From positions 771,231-835,230 of the forward strand of contig NZ_JAJNCT010000005.1 of NCBI RefSeq assembly GCF_021026195.1: DNA of 64,000 nucleotides, read 5' to 3'. The stretch's first letter is position 1. Every line of letters begins with the position of its first letter. A program made the position numbers and the translations under genes. Shown here piece after piece: positions 16,461-24,502 of this stretch. This stretch comes from Comamonas koreensis (lineage in GTDB: Bacteria; Pseudomonadota; Gammaproteobacteria; Burkholderiales; Burkholderiaceae_C). Under the pieces are notes generated by a model. That model saw nothing but the letters and a program-made list of their open reading frames with translations, was not told the DNA's origin and ran no database searches.

Positions 16461-18073
16461 CAGCTGCCCCTTGCCGCTTCTTGCAGCACATCAAAGCGGC
16501 CAGCAGCCTCGGCCGCTTGCAGGGCCATCCCCATGGCCTGCGCGTACTGCTCCAAGCCCATGTCCGGCAGGAGCTGCTCCAGGCCGTCGCGGATCTCTTC
16601 CAGGCTGGCAGCACCCTCGACCAGTTTGCGAATTTGTGCAAACCAGCCCTCAAGCGCGTTTCCTGCCCGGCGCGAAAGCTGTGCCTGCATGGCCTGGAGC
16701 ATTGCAGCCTGCGCTGGCATGCGCGCGGCAGCGTTGGCCGAGTTTAGGGCGGCCCACTGCTGCGCGCTGAGCGCTGCTGCGACCGGTGGCGCCAAAGGAG
16801 TAGGAGCCGCGCCAAGCACTGCTTGGCCCTCTTGAGGCAAGGGAATGCCCAGCTTGGTTTGCGCCCAGTCGACCGGAATCTGCACACCCACCCCCACCAG
16901 CTTGGGCAAGGCCTCGGAATAGGTCTTGATGTCTTCGGACTCACCCGTGATGAGACCAAAGCGTGGACAGCGCTTGATGCCGTCAGGAATCAGCCCATTG
17001 AGCGCCCCAATGGCATAGACCAGGTCGCGGGTCACCGTGGTGTTGGCCTGGCGAATGTCGCCGTCGCGCAGATCCTTGCGGACTTCGTTGTGCACATTGC
17101 CCAGCGCATTGGTGCTGGCCGCGCCGTCCGCGCCGCTGGTGAGCGTGCCGCCCAGGATGACCTTGGACTGATTGCGCTCGCACCAGCCAATCATCAGCTC
17201 GAAAGCCTTGGGGTCACCTGTAGCGGCATCCTTGAAGTCGATCAGCATGCCCTCGGGAATGATGCCCGCCGCATTGTGGCCAATGCCCACCAGCGCGCGC
17301 AGCAAGGTGGACTTTTCGCGCTCACTCGCATTGGGCGGGTACTTGCCCAGGCGAACGGGTATGCCGTAGATCTCCAGGAACTCCGCCAGGTCGCCGACGC
17401 TGTAGTTCTTAAAGAGGTAGGTCCACACCAGCTGGCGAAACAGCGCGGTGCGCTCCAGGTAGCCGCTTTTGGCCTTGTGAATGTGAGTGATCCAGCCGAA
17501 AGGGCGCAACGGGTCACCCTGGAGGCCGTCGGGCCCTGCAGCGTTCGTGCGCAAGCGCAACTCCTGACGGTAGCCTCTGTGCAGTTGGAACCAGGATTGC
17601 GGCCGGTGCGTGATCGACTTGGGCACCCAAAACTTCTCTTGCTGGTGCCATTCGATTTCAAGGCATGCAAAGCCCTTTCCAATCGCATCGGTCAGGTCAA
17701 AAATGACATCCTCAAAATCGGGGATGGCCTGCACCAGCTCGGCGAGCTGCTCGGTGTTGCGCTGCTCGAGCGCGCTGGCATTTGTCGGCGGTGCAAGCTC
17801 CCAGTCCAGAATGAGGGCCCGGCGGCGCTTGCCCATCTCGCTGGCAATGTGGCCGTCCTTTTCTTCCATATCTTCGAATAGGTCGAACTGTGCCGTTAGG
17901 TCCCCGTTCTCGGCCGCGTCCAGGATGCGCGCCAGCTTCGAGGGCGTGAGGCCGCGCGTGGGGTGCGACTGGAGTTCGCGCTGCAGGTGGCCCAGCTGAG
18001 CGGTTTGTGGGTTGGGCAGGTCGACCAGGTCAATCGGTTGACCGTCTGCGCCAAGGATCATGCTTTTTGCCAT
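16460..18073 (-). CDS. Portal protein (DUF935, Mu gp29-like)
   Basis: 537 residues from ATG 18073, with TGAGGTGAAGAA upstream. DUF935 features are clear: LFEDMEEKDGHIASEMGKRRRALILDWEL near residues 64-92, DLTDAIGKGFACLEIEW, RHRPQSWFQLHRGYRQEL-type text, and SVGDLAEFLEIYGIPVRLGKYP. It forms the dodecameric DNA entry ring at one capsid vertex. Neighbours are the large terminase upstream and the gpF-like protein downstream, the Mu order. Confidence 0.92.
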   Translation of the reverse strand: MAKSMILGADGQPIDLVDLPNPQTAQLGHLQRELQSHPTRGLTPSKLARILDAAENGDLTAQFDLFEDMEEKDGHIASEMGKRRRALILDWELAPPTNASALEQRNTEQLAELVQAIPDFEDVIFDLTDAIGKGFACLEIEWHQQEKFWVPKSITHRPQSWFQLHRGYRQELRLRTNAAGPDGLQGDPLRPFGWITHIHKAKSGYLERTALFRQLVWTYLFKNYSVGDLAEFLEIYGIPVRLGKYPPNASEREKSTLLRALVGIGHNAAGIIPEGMLIDFKDAATGDPKAFELMIGWCERNQSKVILGGTLTSGADGAASTNALGNVHNEVRKDLRDGDIRQANTTVTRDLVYAIGALNGLIPDGIKRCPRFGLITGESEDIKTYSEALPKLVGVGVQIPVDWAQTKLGIPLPQEGQAVLGAAPTPLAPPVAAALSAQQWAALNSANAAARMPAQAAMLQAMQAQLSRRAGNALEGWFAQIRKLVEGAASLEEIRDGLEQLLPDMGLEQYAQAMGMALQAAEAAGRFDVLQEAARGS

Positions 18074-18240
18074 TTCTTCACCTCAAAATTGAATCGCGCT
18101 CGCCAGATGCCGGGCAATACCGGCGAAAAGGCTTTTGCAAAAGCGCATACGGGCTTTAAAGCAGCAAGCCAGGGGCATTGCATAGCCTCTGGCAGAAAAT
18201 CGCTTAAAACGCCGCTATTCCGTTCGGCAGTTCTTGCCAT
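18058..18240 (-). CDS. Possible small phage protein between terminase and portal
   Basis: A 60-residue frame whose ATG (18238-18240) overlaps the terminase stop (TGATG) and whose end overlaps the portal start. Sequence: MARTAERNSGVLSDFLPEAM, then a hydrophobic and basic C-terminus. It fills an otherwise empty 166-bp gap in a tightly packed operon and has a coupled start, but I recognise no homologue. It could be translated or just spacer. Confidence 0.3.
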   Translation of the reverse strand: MARTAERNSGVLSDFLPEAMQCPWLAALKPVCAFAKAFSPVLPGIWRARFNFEVKKWQKA

Positions 18241-19781
18241 CACCATCCCTCGTGTTCTGGCATGGGAATGTCCAAGTCGGAGCTGCCGCTCCCGGCCAGG
18301 TTGTCATAGCCCCGGGAGTGGCCGGGCACCTCTGTGTAGCCAATGGGAGCGATGGCGAGACGCGCAGCGGCATGGGCATAGACACAAGCCATTGCGCGGT
18401 CGCCGTGGCTGTCGCCGTCGGTCTTGCCTTCTGGGATTCGGGCCACACCGCGCACCAGCTTGAAGGCGCGGTGGTCTTGCAGCACGCCATCGTGCATGGG
18501 AAGCGTGATGGTGCCGTCCTCGAATGCCGCCTTGTAGCTGGGCATGTTGTCTCGGTACCAGCCTTCGGTTGCCATCAGCTTGAGAACGATAGAACCGTAG
18601 CGGTCTTGCGCAGCCTCGCCAATGTAGGAGCCGTTGCCACGGCTGTCGATCACGATCCCAGAGATGCGAGGTAACGCATCGCAGACCGCAAACAGCACCT
18701 GCAGCTGCTGGTTGTAAGGAACGTTTTTGAGCTCGACTAGGAACGGGATGCGCTCATGCAGGTTGCTCGCCACTTCAGCGGGCGCGATCACCGACAAGTC
18801 ACCGGAGCGGGCAAAGTCCATGCCCAAGGCGTGCCGTAACTCGGGGTTGAGCTTGGAGAGCAGCGGCTTGACCTCGCTGTCGATCCATTCCTGCATCAAC
18901 ACCTTGCGCGTGGCTGGCGTGGCCTGGTTGAACTCTGGCGAGCCGGTAAATCGGATCACCGGCGCTTCAACCATGCGGGCCTCGACCTGCACGCGCGTCA
19001 GCCAGGCACCGCCGCCTTGCGCCGGTATGCAGAATAGTTCCTCGTCCTCATTGGGGCGGTAGCGGGCGATGATCTCGGCGCGCCACTGAGCTTCGCCTTC
19101 GAGCGTCCATTCCTTGCCTGTGACCTGGCAGATTTTGCGGTACAGGCCATCGCGTAGCGCGTCGTCGAAGTCAACACGGTGCAGGCTGTAGGGCAGCTTG
19201 CCCGCACGCACATCGTTGATCAGCTCGTTAAAAGGGTTGTCCTCGCCGTTATGCGTGCTGATGATGCGCACCTGGCCGCCCCACATCGTCATGGCCATGG
19301 CGGCCTTGAGCAGCTCGGCGAGGCCGTCCACAAACGCGGCCTCATCAATGACCAAGCGCTCGCCAGGCCGTCCCTTGCTACGCAGGTTGCGGGGGTTGCT
19401 GGTGAAAGCCTGGATTTTGTGGCCACTGTCGAAGTGGATGGTGTACGAGAGGATCTGCTTATCCTCCTCCTCGATCACCGATTCCTCGATATGGCTGGCG
19501 GCAGCGTTGAAGGCCTTGGCCCAGGAGGCGCAGTCCTGGATGAAACCTTGCGTCATCTCCTTGTTGTAGGAGATGTAATAAACGTTGGCGCCCGAGCTGC
19601 TCGCCGCATACAGCACGTCGTCGGCCGCCTCTGCGTAGCTCAAACCGATGCGCCTGGACTTCTCCATGATCTTGACCGGCGACTGGTCTTGCGCCCAGGT
19701 GACCTGGTAGGCCATGAAAATGGACTGTGCAACTTCGCTGGGGATAGGCTTGGCCGCAGCAGTTTGAGGCGCTTGGATCAC
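18240..19781 (-). CDS. Terminase large subunit (Mu gp28-like)
   Basis: 513 residues. The ATPase half has a Walker A-like KSRRIGLSYA at about 41-50 and a Walker B LVIDEAAF at about 143-150. The nuclease half has acidic residues in GMDFARSGDLS (D322), GIVIDSRGNGSYIGEA (D379) and DSHGDRAMACVYAHAA. It packages phage DNA into the prohead at the portal. For Mu-type phages packaging starts in the phage end and runs into host DNA. The start overlaps the small terminase stop. Confidence 0.92.
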   Translation of the reverse strand: MIQAPQTAAAKPIPSEVAQSIFMAYQVTWAQDQSPVKIMEKSRRIGLSYAEAADDVLYAASSSGANVYYISYNKEMTQGFIQDCASWAKAFNAAASHIEESVIEEEDKQILSYTIHFDSGHKIQAFTSNPRNLRSKGRPGERLVIDEAAFVDGLAELLKAAMAMTMWGGQVRIISTHNGEDNPFNELINDVRAGKLPYSLHRVDFDDALRDGLYRKICQVTGKEWTLEGEAQWRAEIIARYRPNEDEELFCIPAQGGGAWLTRVQVEARMVEAPVIRFTGSPEFNQATPATRKVLMQEWIDSEVKPLLSKLNPELRHALGMDFARSGDLSVIAPAEVASNLHERIPFLVELKNVPYNQQLQVLFAVCDALPRISGIVIDSRGNGSYIGEAAQDRYGSIVLKLMATEGWYRDNMPSYKAAFEDGTITLPMHDGVLQDHRAFKLVRGVARIPEGKTDGDSHGDRAMACVYAHAAARLAIAPIGYTEVPGHSRGYDNLAGSGSSDLDIPMPEHEGW

Positions 19782-20356
19782 TTCATCGACCCCATGATGG
19801 CTTCGCGCAGCTTTTCCACGCCCGCGTCCGACAAACCCTGCGCCTTGGCAGTCGTCTCGGCCGTCGCTGCGGCCGCCTCCAGAGCGCGGGCGCGCGCCTC
19901 GGCCTCGATCTTGACCTGGAACTGCTTGAGGTGGACGCTGCTACGGGTGAGCGTGGCTATGTTTTTGGCGGCTTTGGAGAGCATGGCCAGGCGGTCGCCG
20001 GGGTCGACGGTTTCGTCGCTGGCTTCCTGCAGCTCCACGATGGCGTCGAACATCTCCGACTGCAACATGGCGGTCAGAGCCTCACTGCGGGCGTCCTGGT
20101 CGTCGCCTGCATGCTCCTTGATGAGCTTGGCAGCTTCGGTGCTGGCACGCACTGCCGCAAGTCGGCGCTCCAGCTTCTGGCCATAGCGGCCCACCGCGCT
20201 ACGGCTGGGCAGCTCGCCAGCCTTGGCCGCCAGTGGGAAACGCTCCTGCAGCTCGGCAATCAGCTTGTCAAGCGTCAGACTGCCCATGGAAAGCTGGGCC
20301 TGGATATAGGCTTTGATCTCCGGGGCGAGCCGGTCAATGCTGCTTTTAGGAGCCAT
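19778..20356 (-). CDS. Terminase small subunit (DUF3486, Mu gp27-like)
   Basis: 192 residues. The N-terminal half (SSIDRLAPEIKAYIQAQLSMGSLTLDKLIAEL, then LPSRSAVGRYGQKLERRLAAVRAS) is typical of DUF3486. It has a helix-turn-helix-like DNA-recognition region and a long charged coiled region toward the C-terminus. It recognises the packaging site and recruits the large subunit encoded next. Confidence 0.9.
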   Translation of the reverse strand: MAPKSSIDRLAPEIKAYIQAQLSMGSLTLDKLIAELQERFPLAAKAGELPSRSAVGRYGQKLERRLAAVRASTEAAKLIKEHAGDDQDARSEALTAMLQSEMFDAIVELQEASDETVDPGDRLAMLSKAAKNIATLTRSSVHLKQFQVKIEAEARARALEAAAATAETTAKAQGLSDAGVEKLREAIMGSMK

Positions 20357-20359
20357 GGC

Positions 20360-20674
20360 TTAGCCCGCCCAGTACTTCGCAGGCCGGGCAATGCCTGGCT
20401 CGCAATCGACCGTGTATTCGGCAACGTCCACGCCGTGGCGGGTCAGTTCGGCATGCCAAGGGCCACTGGGCGACTTGACCAGCGTGACCAGTTCACGGTC
20501 ATCCAGATAGTCGAGTTCGCGGCGCAGCTCCAATGCGGTGCCATCGGGGTAGATGGCTTGGGCAGTGGATAGGATCAGGCTCTCCTGGGCGCCCAGGGGC
20601 CGTGCATGGTTGAGCGTGAGAAGAATCAGCCAGCGCATAGACTCGCGCCGCACCTTGGCCATATCAACTTGCAT
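20360..20674 (-). CDS. Mu gp26-like protein (VpaChn25_0724-type)
   Basis: 104 residues from ATG 20674, which follows GGAGGGAACA; a longer start at 20695 is possible. The sequence (RRESMRWLILLTLNHARPLGAQESLIL, then LELRRELDYLDDRELVTL, then WHAELTRHGVDVAEYT) has the look of a winged-helix protein and matches the VpaChn25_0724 family found between gp25 and gp27 in Mu-like phages. Function unknown. Confidence 0.7.
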   Translation of the reverse strand: MQVDMAKVRRESMRWLILLTLNHARPLGAQESLILSTAQAIYPDGTALELRRELDYLDDRELVTLVKSPSGPWHAELTRHGVDVAEYTVDCEPGIARPAKYWAG

Positions 20675-21020
20675 TGTTCCCTCCAATCGTTCCACGCAGC
20701 TGCGCGTTTTCCAACTTCAGCCCCAAGCTATCGAGCTTGGATTCGATAACGGACTGGCCCCGGATGTAGTCTTCTCGGCGCACGTAGTACAGCGGCAGCT
20801 CGCCCTTCCATTGCAGGAAGTCGCGCTCAACGCGCTGCCATTGGGCAGCCTCGTCGCGGTTGGACTTTTCGATAGAGTCCAACCTCGCAATCAGCTGCTT
20901 GTGTGTCTCGTCCTGGTGCTTTTGGGCCTGGGACACGCCAAACTTCATCACACCGATGAGCGCCCCGAGACCGCTCAGCAGCAGCCCCACCAATTGCCAA
21001 AAATCAATCTGCAGGTTCAC
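20664..21020 (-). CDS. DUF2730-like membrane protein (Mu gp25-like)
   Basis: 118 residues from GTG 21020. An N-terminal transmembrane helix (FWQLVGLLLSGLGALIGVMKFGVS) is followed by a coiled coil (QDETHKQLIARLDSIEKSNRDEAAQW) and a second helical segment. This one-helix plus coiled-coil form is that of Mu gp25/DUF2730 proteins of unknown function encoded ahead of the terminase genes. The start overlaps the TraR-like gene by four bases. Confidence 0.7.
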   Translation of the reverse strand: MNLQIDFWQLVGLLLSGLGALIGVMKFGVSQAQKHQDETHKQLIARLDSIEKSNRDEAAQWQRVERDFLQWKGELPLYYVRREDYIRGQSVIESKLDSLGLKLENAQLRGTIGGNNAS

Positions 21021-21238
21021 CGCGCCCCTCGCAATCTTTCAAAAACCTCTTGGCAAAACACGCACCGCTGCACGCCCGGCACTGCCTGGCGACGCGCCTC
21101 TGGTATCTCGTCGCCGCATTCACACTCCAGGGCTGACACCAGCCCCTTGCCTTTGGCAGCATGGCGGCGCTGGGCCGCCAGAGCGTCGGCCAACAGTTCG
21201 TCGGTGCGTGCTGCTGCCCGGTCAATCTCATCTGTCAT
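21017..21238 (-). CDS. TraR/DksA-type C4 zinc finger protein
   Basis: 73 residues from ATG 21238, overlapping the Rz1 stop. MTDEIDRAAARTDELLADAL is followed by the zinc finger CECGDEIPEARRQAVPG..RCVFCQEVFE, with cysteines spaced C-x-C...C-x2-C. Proteins of this size (TraR) bind the RNA polymerase secondary channel and mimic DksA/ppGpp, redirecting host transcription. They are usual in the lysis/gp25 region of Mu-like phages. Confidence 0.8.
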   Translation of the reverse strand: MTDEIDRAAARTDELLADALAAQRRHAAKGKGLVSALECECGDEIPEARRQAVPGVQRCVFCQEVFERLRGAR

Positions 21239-21510
21239 TGCCGCCCCTGTGTCTCGGCCCAATGCACCAGCTCGGCATGGGTGCCCGCGCAGATCGCATA
21301 GAGCCCGTACAAGACCAGCAAAGCCTTTGCAGTGTCATCAACGTGTGCCCCCTGCAGGCTTGGCGGTGCCTGGCACAGCTGCAGCGCTGCTGCCGGGTAG
21401 GCCGTGCTGGGCGGCGGAGGCGGCGCGCTGCTGGGCAGCTTGGAGCTGCCGCACGAGGCCAGGACTGAACACGCAGCCAGCGCGGCTAGAAGCCGAGGCA
21501 GTGAGCGCAT
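21235..21510 (-). CDS. Outer-membrane spanin lipoprotein (Rz1-like)
   Basis: 91 residues with a lipoprotein signal (RLLAALAACSVLASC, lipid-modified cysteine at about residue 20). It then has a proline-rich linker (PSSAPPPPPSTA) typical of Rz1 o-spanins. Much of it lies out of frame inside the Rz gene (21338-21778), the classic embedded arrangement. With Rz it fuses inner and outer membranes at the last step of lysis. The C-terminal half is longer than in lambda Rz1. Confidence 0.75.
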   Translation of the reverse strand: MRSLPRLLAALAACSVLASCGSSKLPSSAPPPPPSTAYPAAALQLCQAPPSLQGAHVDDTAKALLVLYGLYAICAGTHAELVHWAETQGRQ

Positions 21511-21778
21511 CGTTGAATTCCTTGATGACGGGTTGGTAGTTGGTCTCGAAGTCGCTGAGCGACTGGCGCAGCTTCAGACTGGATGCATTGGCGGTATCGG
21601 CCAGGCCCTTGGCGGCATTGATCGTCTTTGAGAGATCGGAGACCAGTGCGCTGTCGCGTTTGGCAGCTTCGGCCAATGCGCCTTGTTTCATGCCCCTTGC
21701 GAAGGCTCGGCCGTCGGCGATGAACCAGGTCGCCATGGCCAGAACGGCTGCGGCCAGTGCGAGGGTGAACCTGTTCAT
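21338..21778 (-). CDS. Inner-membrane spanin (Rz-like)
   Basis: 146 residues from ATG 21778, overlapping the endolysin stop (ATGA). An N-terminal transmembrane anchor (FTLALAAAVLAMATWFIADG) is followed by a periplasmic helical domain (LVSDLSKTINAAKGLADTANASSLKLRQSLSDFE), the layout of i-spanins. It pairs with the overlapping Rz1 gene. The last third is Ala/Gln-rich because the same DNA encodes the Rz1 signal peptide region in another frame. Confidence 0.75.
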   Translation of the reverse strand: MNRFTLALAAAVLAMATWFIADGRAFARGMKQGALAEAAKRDSALVSDLSKTINAAKGLADTANASSLKLRQSLSDFETNYQPVIKEFNDALTASASSRAGCVFSPGLVRQLQAAQQRAASAAQHGLPGSSAAAVPGTAKPAGGTR

Positions 21779-22560
21779 AACCCGGGCCCCCACGATTCGT
21801 AGCGGGGCTGCAGCTCCACCAGGATGCGGCGCGGGTAGCCCAGGTTTTCCTTGCAATGCAGTGCGGCGCGACGGGCTTTGCCGCATGCTGCATCGACCTG
21901 CTCACGGCTTGGCTCACGCGCCCCGGTAGCGCGTGCCTCAGCGTTCCAATGGCCCAGCCCGCCGTTGTAGCCGCGCAATGCCACCCACATGCGATCGCGG
22001 TCGCTGTAGCGGGCAGGCGTGCGGTCAAACAGGTACTTGTCGTAGCCCACCAGGGACCGCAAGGCCCAGGTGGGGTTATGCGGTTGGCAGTCTGCGGGTG
22101 AGAGCTTGTTGAGCTCACACCACCAGGTGGCAGTTGCGGGCATGAATTGCGCCAGGCCCCGGGCGCCAACGCGGCTCACGGCTTCGGGCTTCCAGGCAGA
22201 TTCCTGGTGCACCTGGGCGGCGAAAGTGGCCACGGGAGCGTCTAGTCCCCATTCAGCGCGGGCCAGCCGCACCAGGTCAGAACGGTAGCGCACTGCGTTG
22301 CGCGGAATGTTGGGCTGCTGGGTCTCAATCAGCGGCGGTGCCTCAAATACTTCGGCAATGGGCGCGGCGGCCTTGACAACGACCTCCGGCAATGTGGGCT
22401 CAGCCGGTTCAGCCGGGGCATTGCTGGGCTGCAGCGCAGGGCTGGCTACGGCTGTCTGCTCGGCAGGCGCAGTAGGCTCATGGCGGCTGTAGAACTGGGC
22501 CGCCAGGCCGATGGCGGCAGCAATGCCCATGATCAAAATGCGGGTGCGCTTGCCGTTCAT
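21775..22560 (-). CDS. Endolysin, lytic transglycosylase (SLT domain) with signal anchor
   Basis: 261 residues from ATG 22560, two bases after the holin stop. Basic N-terminus MNGKRTR, then a weakly hydrophobic helix rich in Gly/Ala (ILIMGIAAAIGLAAQFYS), then a Pro/Ala linker. The catalytic SLT region at about residues 115-200 has AAQVHQESAWKPEAVS (catalytic Glu) and GARGLAQFMPATA. It cleaves peptidoglycan glycan strands. The Gly/Ala-rich N-terminal helix suggests a signal-arrest-release type endolysin; this is inference. Confidence 0.85.
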   Translation of the reverse strand: MNGKRTRILIMGIAAAIGLAAQFYSRHEPTAPAEQTAVASPALQPSNAPAEPAEPTLPEVVVKAAAPIAEVFEAPPLIETQQPNIPRNAVRYRSDLVRLARAEWGLDAPVATFAAQVHQESAWKPEAVSRVGARGLAQFMPATATWWCELNKLSPADCQPHNPTWALRSLVGYDKYLFDRTPARYSDRDRMWVALRGYNGGLGHWNAEARATGAREPSREQVDAACGKARRAALHCKENLGYPRRILVELQPRYESWGPGL

Positions 22561-22562
22561 GT

Positions 22563-23003
22563 TCAAGCGCCCAGGCTGACGGCCAGGATGGCAGCGCCGA
22601 TGATGATGGCGCGGCGGATCATGCAGCCGAGCATGAAGTACAGGGGCGCCGGGTCTGCCGGTCCACATGCCTGCGCGATGAAGGCCTGCAGGGGTACCTC
22701 GCCGCCGTCATCAGTTTTGAGGACACCGCGCTCGGCTTCGTCTTCAGTAACTTCAATGTCTGGCGGGGCGTCCAGCGAGCGCAATGCATCCAGCTGGGGG
22801 CGAGCGTATGGGAACACGCTGCGGTCGATCCAGTAGCCAGCAATGGCGGCCAACGAGATCAGGTTGAGCTTGAACAGCGCCACCGGCACCTGAGCGGGGC
22901 TGATTGCAAAGACCAGCGCGCTCAGCACCAGCGCAAAAAGCCACCAGCTGGTCAGCCGTGGCAGCTTGTTTTTAGGATAGTCAGCGGGAGATTGGGGTTG
23001 CAT
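22563..23003 (-). CDS. Putative holin
   Basis: 146 residues from ATG 23003 (GAGGACGCTA upstream). There are two adjacent N-terminal transmembrane helices (WWLFALVLSALVFAIS and ALFKLNLISLAAIAGYWID), and a C-terminal helix (IIIGAAILAVSLGA). A charged middle segment carries DIEVTEDEAERG. It heads the lysis cassette directly before the endolysin, the usual place for the hole-forming holin that times lysis. A late-element copy lies 68-88 bp upstream. Confidence 0.65.
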   Translation of the reverse strand: MQPQSPADYPKNKLPRLTSWWLFALVLSALVFAISPAQVPVALFKLNLISLAAIAGYWIDRSVFPYARPQLDALRSLDAPPDIEVTEDEAERGVLKTDDGGEVPLQAFIAQACGPADPAPLYFMLGCMIRRAIIIGAAILAVSLGA

Positions 23004-23070
23004 TAGCGTCCTCAGTGTTGGCTGCAAACATAGGTTTGAAAGCCATCACTTTGGACGCTAGAGGACGAAT

Positions 23071-23091
23071 GGTCTTATGACCGGGGGCACA
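23071..23091 (-). promoter_or_regulatory. Late-operon dyad element, copy 2 (GGTC-TTAT-GACC plus GGGGGCACA)
   Basis: Nearly identical to 14608-14628 (20 of 21 bases), located between the lipoprotein moron and the holin and in the same orientation to the minus-strand genes. It would mark the start of the lysis-packaging-head transcription unit. The dyad GGTC/GACC suggests binding of a dimeric activator or RNA polymerase partner. Confidence 0.5.
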
Positions 23092-23106
23092 GTGTGTCCT
23101 CAAAAA

Positions 23107-23508
23107 CTATCGAGACTGTTTATGTTTACTGCAATCTGGGCCCCACCAAACCTGCGTGAATACATTGTCTTCAGACCGCTTCTCCATCTCAACTTCGAGC
23201 ACTTCTGAAGAGCTAGCGCCCTCAGGCTTGCCAAGCCATACGATGAATCGGATTTCGCCTGTGTAACCGCCATAGGAGTTCTTTGCATTGACGCGACCAC
23301 AAACAATCTTCAGATCAGGGTACGTATCGCTTTTCTCAGTTGGCACGACCACAAATGCCTCTCCAAACCGAGCGGACTCTGGATCTTTGAGCCGCATACC
23401 AACAGCAGACTTAGCCTTGCTGATTTGGTCAGCGTGAGGGTTTCCACACCCAGATACAGCAATGGAAAGGGCGCAAAAAACAACAATTTTTGTCAAACCC
23501 ACAGTCAT
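23107..23508 (-). CDS. Small lipoprotein, phage moron
   Basis: 133 residues with a lipoprotein signal (KIVVFCALSIAVSGCG; lipidated Cys near residue 21). The mature part (KSAVGMRLKDPESARFGEAFVV, then CGRVNAKNSYGGYTGEIRFIVWL) resembles small host lipoproteins with a 'KDPxSARF' motif. Base composition is less GC-rich than the late genes. It sits between the lysis cassette and the immunity region and overlaps the preceding gene (ATGA), so it may be expressed in the lysogen. A role in superinfection exclusion is possible but not shown. Confidence 0.6.
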   Translation of the reverse strand: MTVGLTKIVVFCALSIAVSGCGNPHADQISKAKSAVGMRLKDPESARFGEAFVVVPTEKSDTYPDLKIVCGRVNAKNSYGGYTGEIRFIVWLGKPEGASSSEVLEVEMEKRSEDNVFTQVWWGPDCSKHKQSR

Positions 23509-23996
23509 GAAATTTCCTCATTTTTTGCTGCCTTGGCTTCTTCGTTGCGTGTCACAGTTTCAACGTAGCCAATGACTCGCTTTGCTTGGTGGTCAGTCAA
23601 CGCCTTGACGTAAGTCGATTTAAATTCACGCTGCATGAAGGCAAGCGTCACCCGGGCGGAAAGTTCATCTTTGCGCAACAGCGCCAAAACAGCCTCCTGC
23701 TTCTCGGTCGGCTTAGAGCGGGGTTTTCTGTCGTTACAAGTGCCCTGATGAGACCATTTTGATGAAATCGCTTGGCCGGTTTGGGCTCGAACGAGCGCTG
23801 CGGCGAGCTGTTCCGCATCGCCATTGAATTGCACGCTGATGTGATTGTTGTTCACAACTTGTGTGTGCTTGTGATGCAAGTCACCGTTCACATGGCCAGC
23901 TTGAACATTTCCGCTGCCCGACTCCTGCATTTTCTGCTTTGGTACTAAGCCCGGAAGCAAGCGGGCTAACAACTTCAATAGCGCACTCAACTGCAT
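23505..23996 (-). CDS. Immunity-region protein sharing a GSGxVQxGHVxG motif with the repressor
   Basis: 163 residues, function unknown. Residues about 26-37 read GSGNVQAGHVNG, matching GSGSVQVGHVEG near the C-terminus of the adjacent repressor. The codons differ between the two copies. A polar stretch (LHHKHTQVVNNNH) and a basic region (NDRKPRSKPTEKQEAVLALLRK) follow, ending in a charged helix. It lies downstream of the repressor in the same direction and probably shares its transcript. Confidence 0.55.
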   Translation of the reverse strand: MQLSALLKLLARLLPGLVPKQKMQESGSGNVQAGHVNGDLHHKHTQVVNNNHISVQFNGDAEQLAAALVRAQTGQAISSKWSHQGTCNDRKPRSKPTEKQEAVLALLRKDELSARVTLAFMQREFKSTYVKALTDHQAKRVIGYVETVTRNEEAKAAKNEEIS

Positions 23997-24021
23997 TGCG
24001 GTTAAACCAATTCCGTAAAAA

Positions 24022-24489
24022 CTATCGACTAGGGGGGCGAGATTTTCTTACAGCAGCCTTTCGCCCTGCTGACGTGTTAATGCTTCCCTCAACGTGCCCA
24101 ACCTGAACTGAGCCGCTTCCGTTGTTTCTCATCACTTGTGAAATAGGTCCGCCGGGAAGCGATCCAATGCTCCCGAGGCCCGCCGACAGCAACGCAGCTG
24201 TCTGAATCAGATGCTGACGCGCTTCTGGCTTACAACGACGGTAACTTTCGATCAGCACTTGCTCCGCAGGGTCGGATGCCAGCATGTTTTTTTGTCGTTC
24301 ACCAGTGACTAGGTAAAGCACGTCCAACCCTACTGCTGCCCACGCCTCTAGGGCCGAAACATTCGGGAATGTTTCCCCCTTTTCCCACTTGATCTGAGCA
24401 TGCTTGCCCGAACCTGCCAGCTCGGCAAATGCGGACTGTGAAAGGCCGAGACGCTCACGCTCCTCCTTTAGGCGGATCCCAGAGGTCAT
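24022..24489 (-). CDS. XRE-family repressor
   Basis: 155 residues from ATG 24489. The helix-turn-helix at residues about 5-60 reads GIRLKEERERLGLSQSAFAELAGSGKHAQIKWEKGETFPNV in two parts, the form of phage C1/Cro-like regulators. There is no peptidase domain; the C-terminus carries GSGSVQVGHVEG and a basic tail. It faces the early operon across a 167-bp region with overlapping divergent promoters and so is probably the lysogeny repressor. Confidence 0.8.
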   Translation of the reverse strand: MTSGIRLKEERERLGLSQSAFAELAGSGKHAQIKWEKGETFPNVSALEAWAAVGLDVLYLVTGERQKNMLASDPAEQVLIESYRRCKPEARQHLIQTAALLSAGLGSIGSLPGGPISQVMRNNGSGSVQVGHVEGSINTSAGRKAAVRKSRPPSR

Positions 24490-24502
24490 AAAAAAATTAC
24501 CA

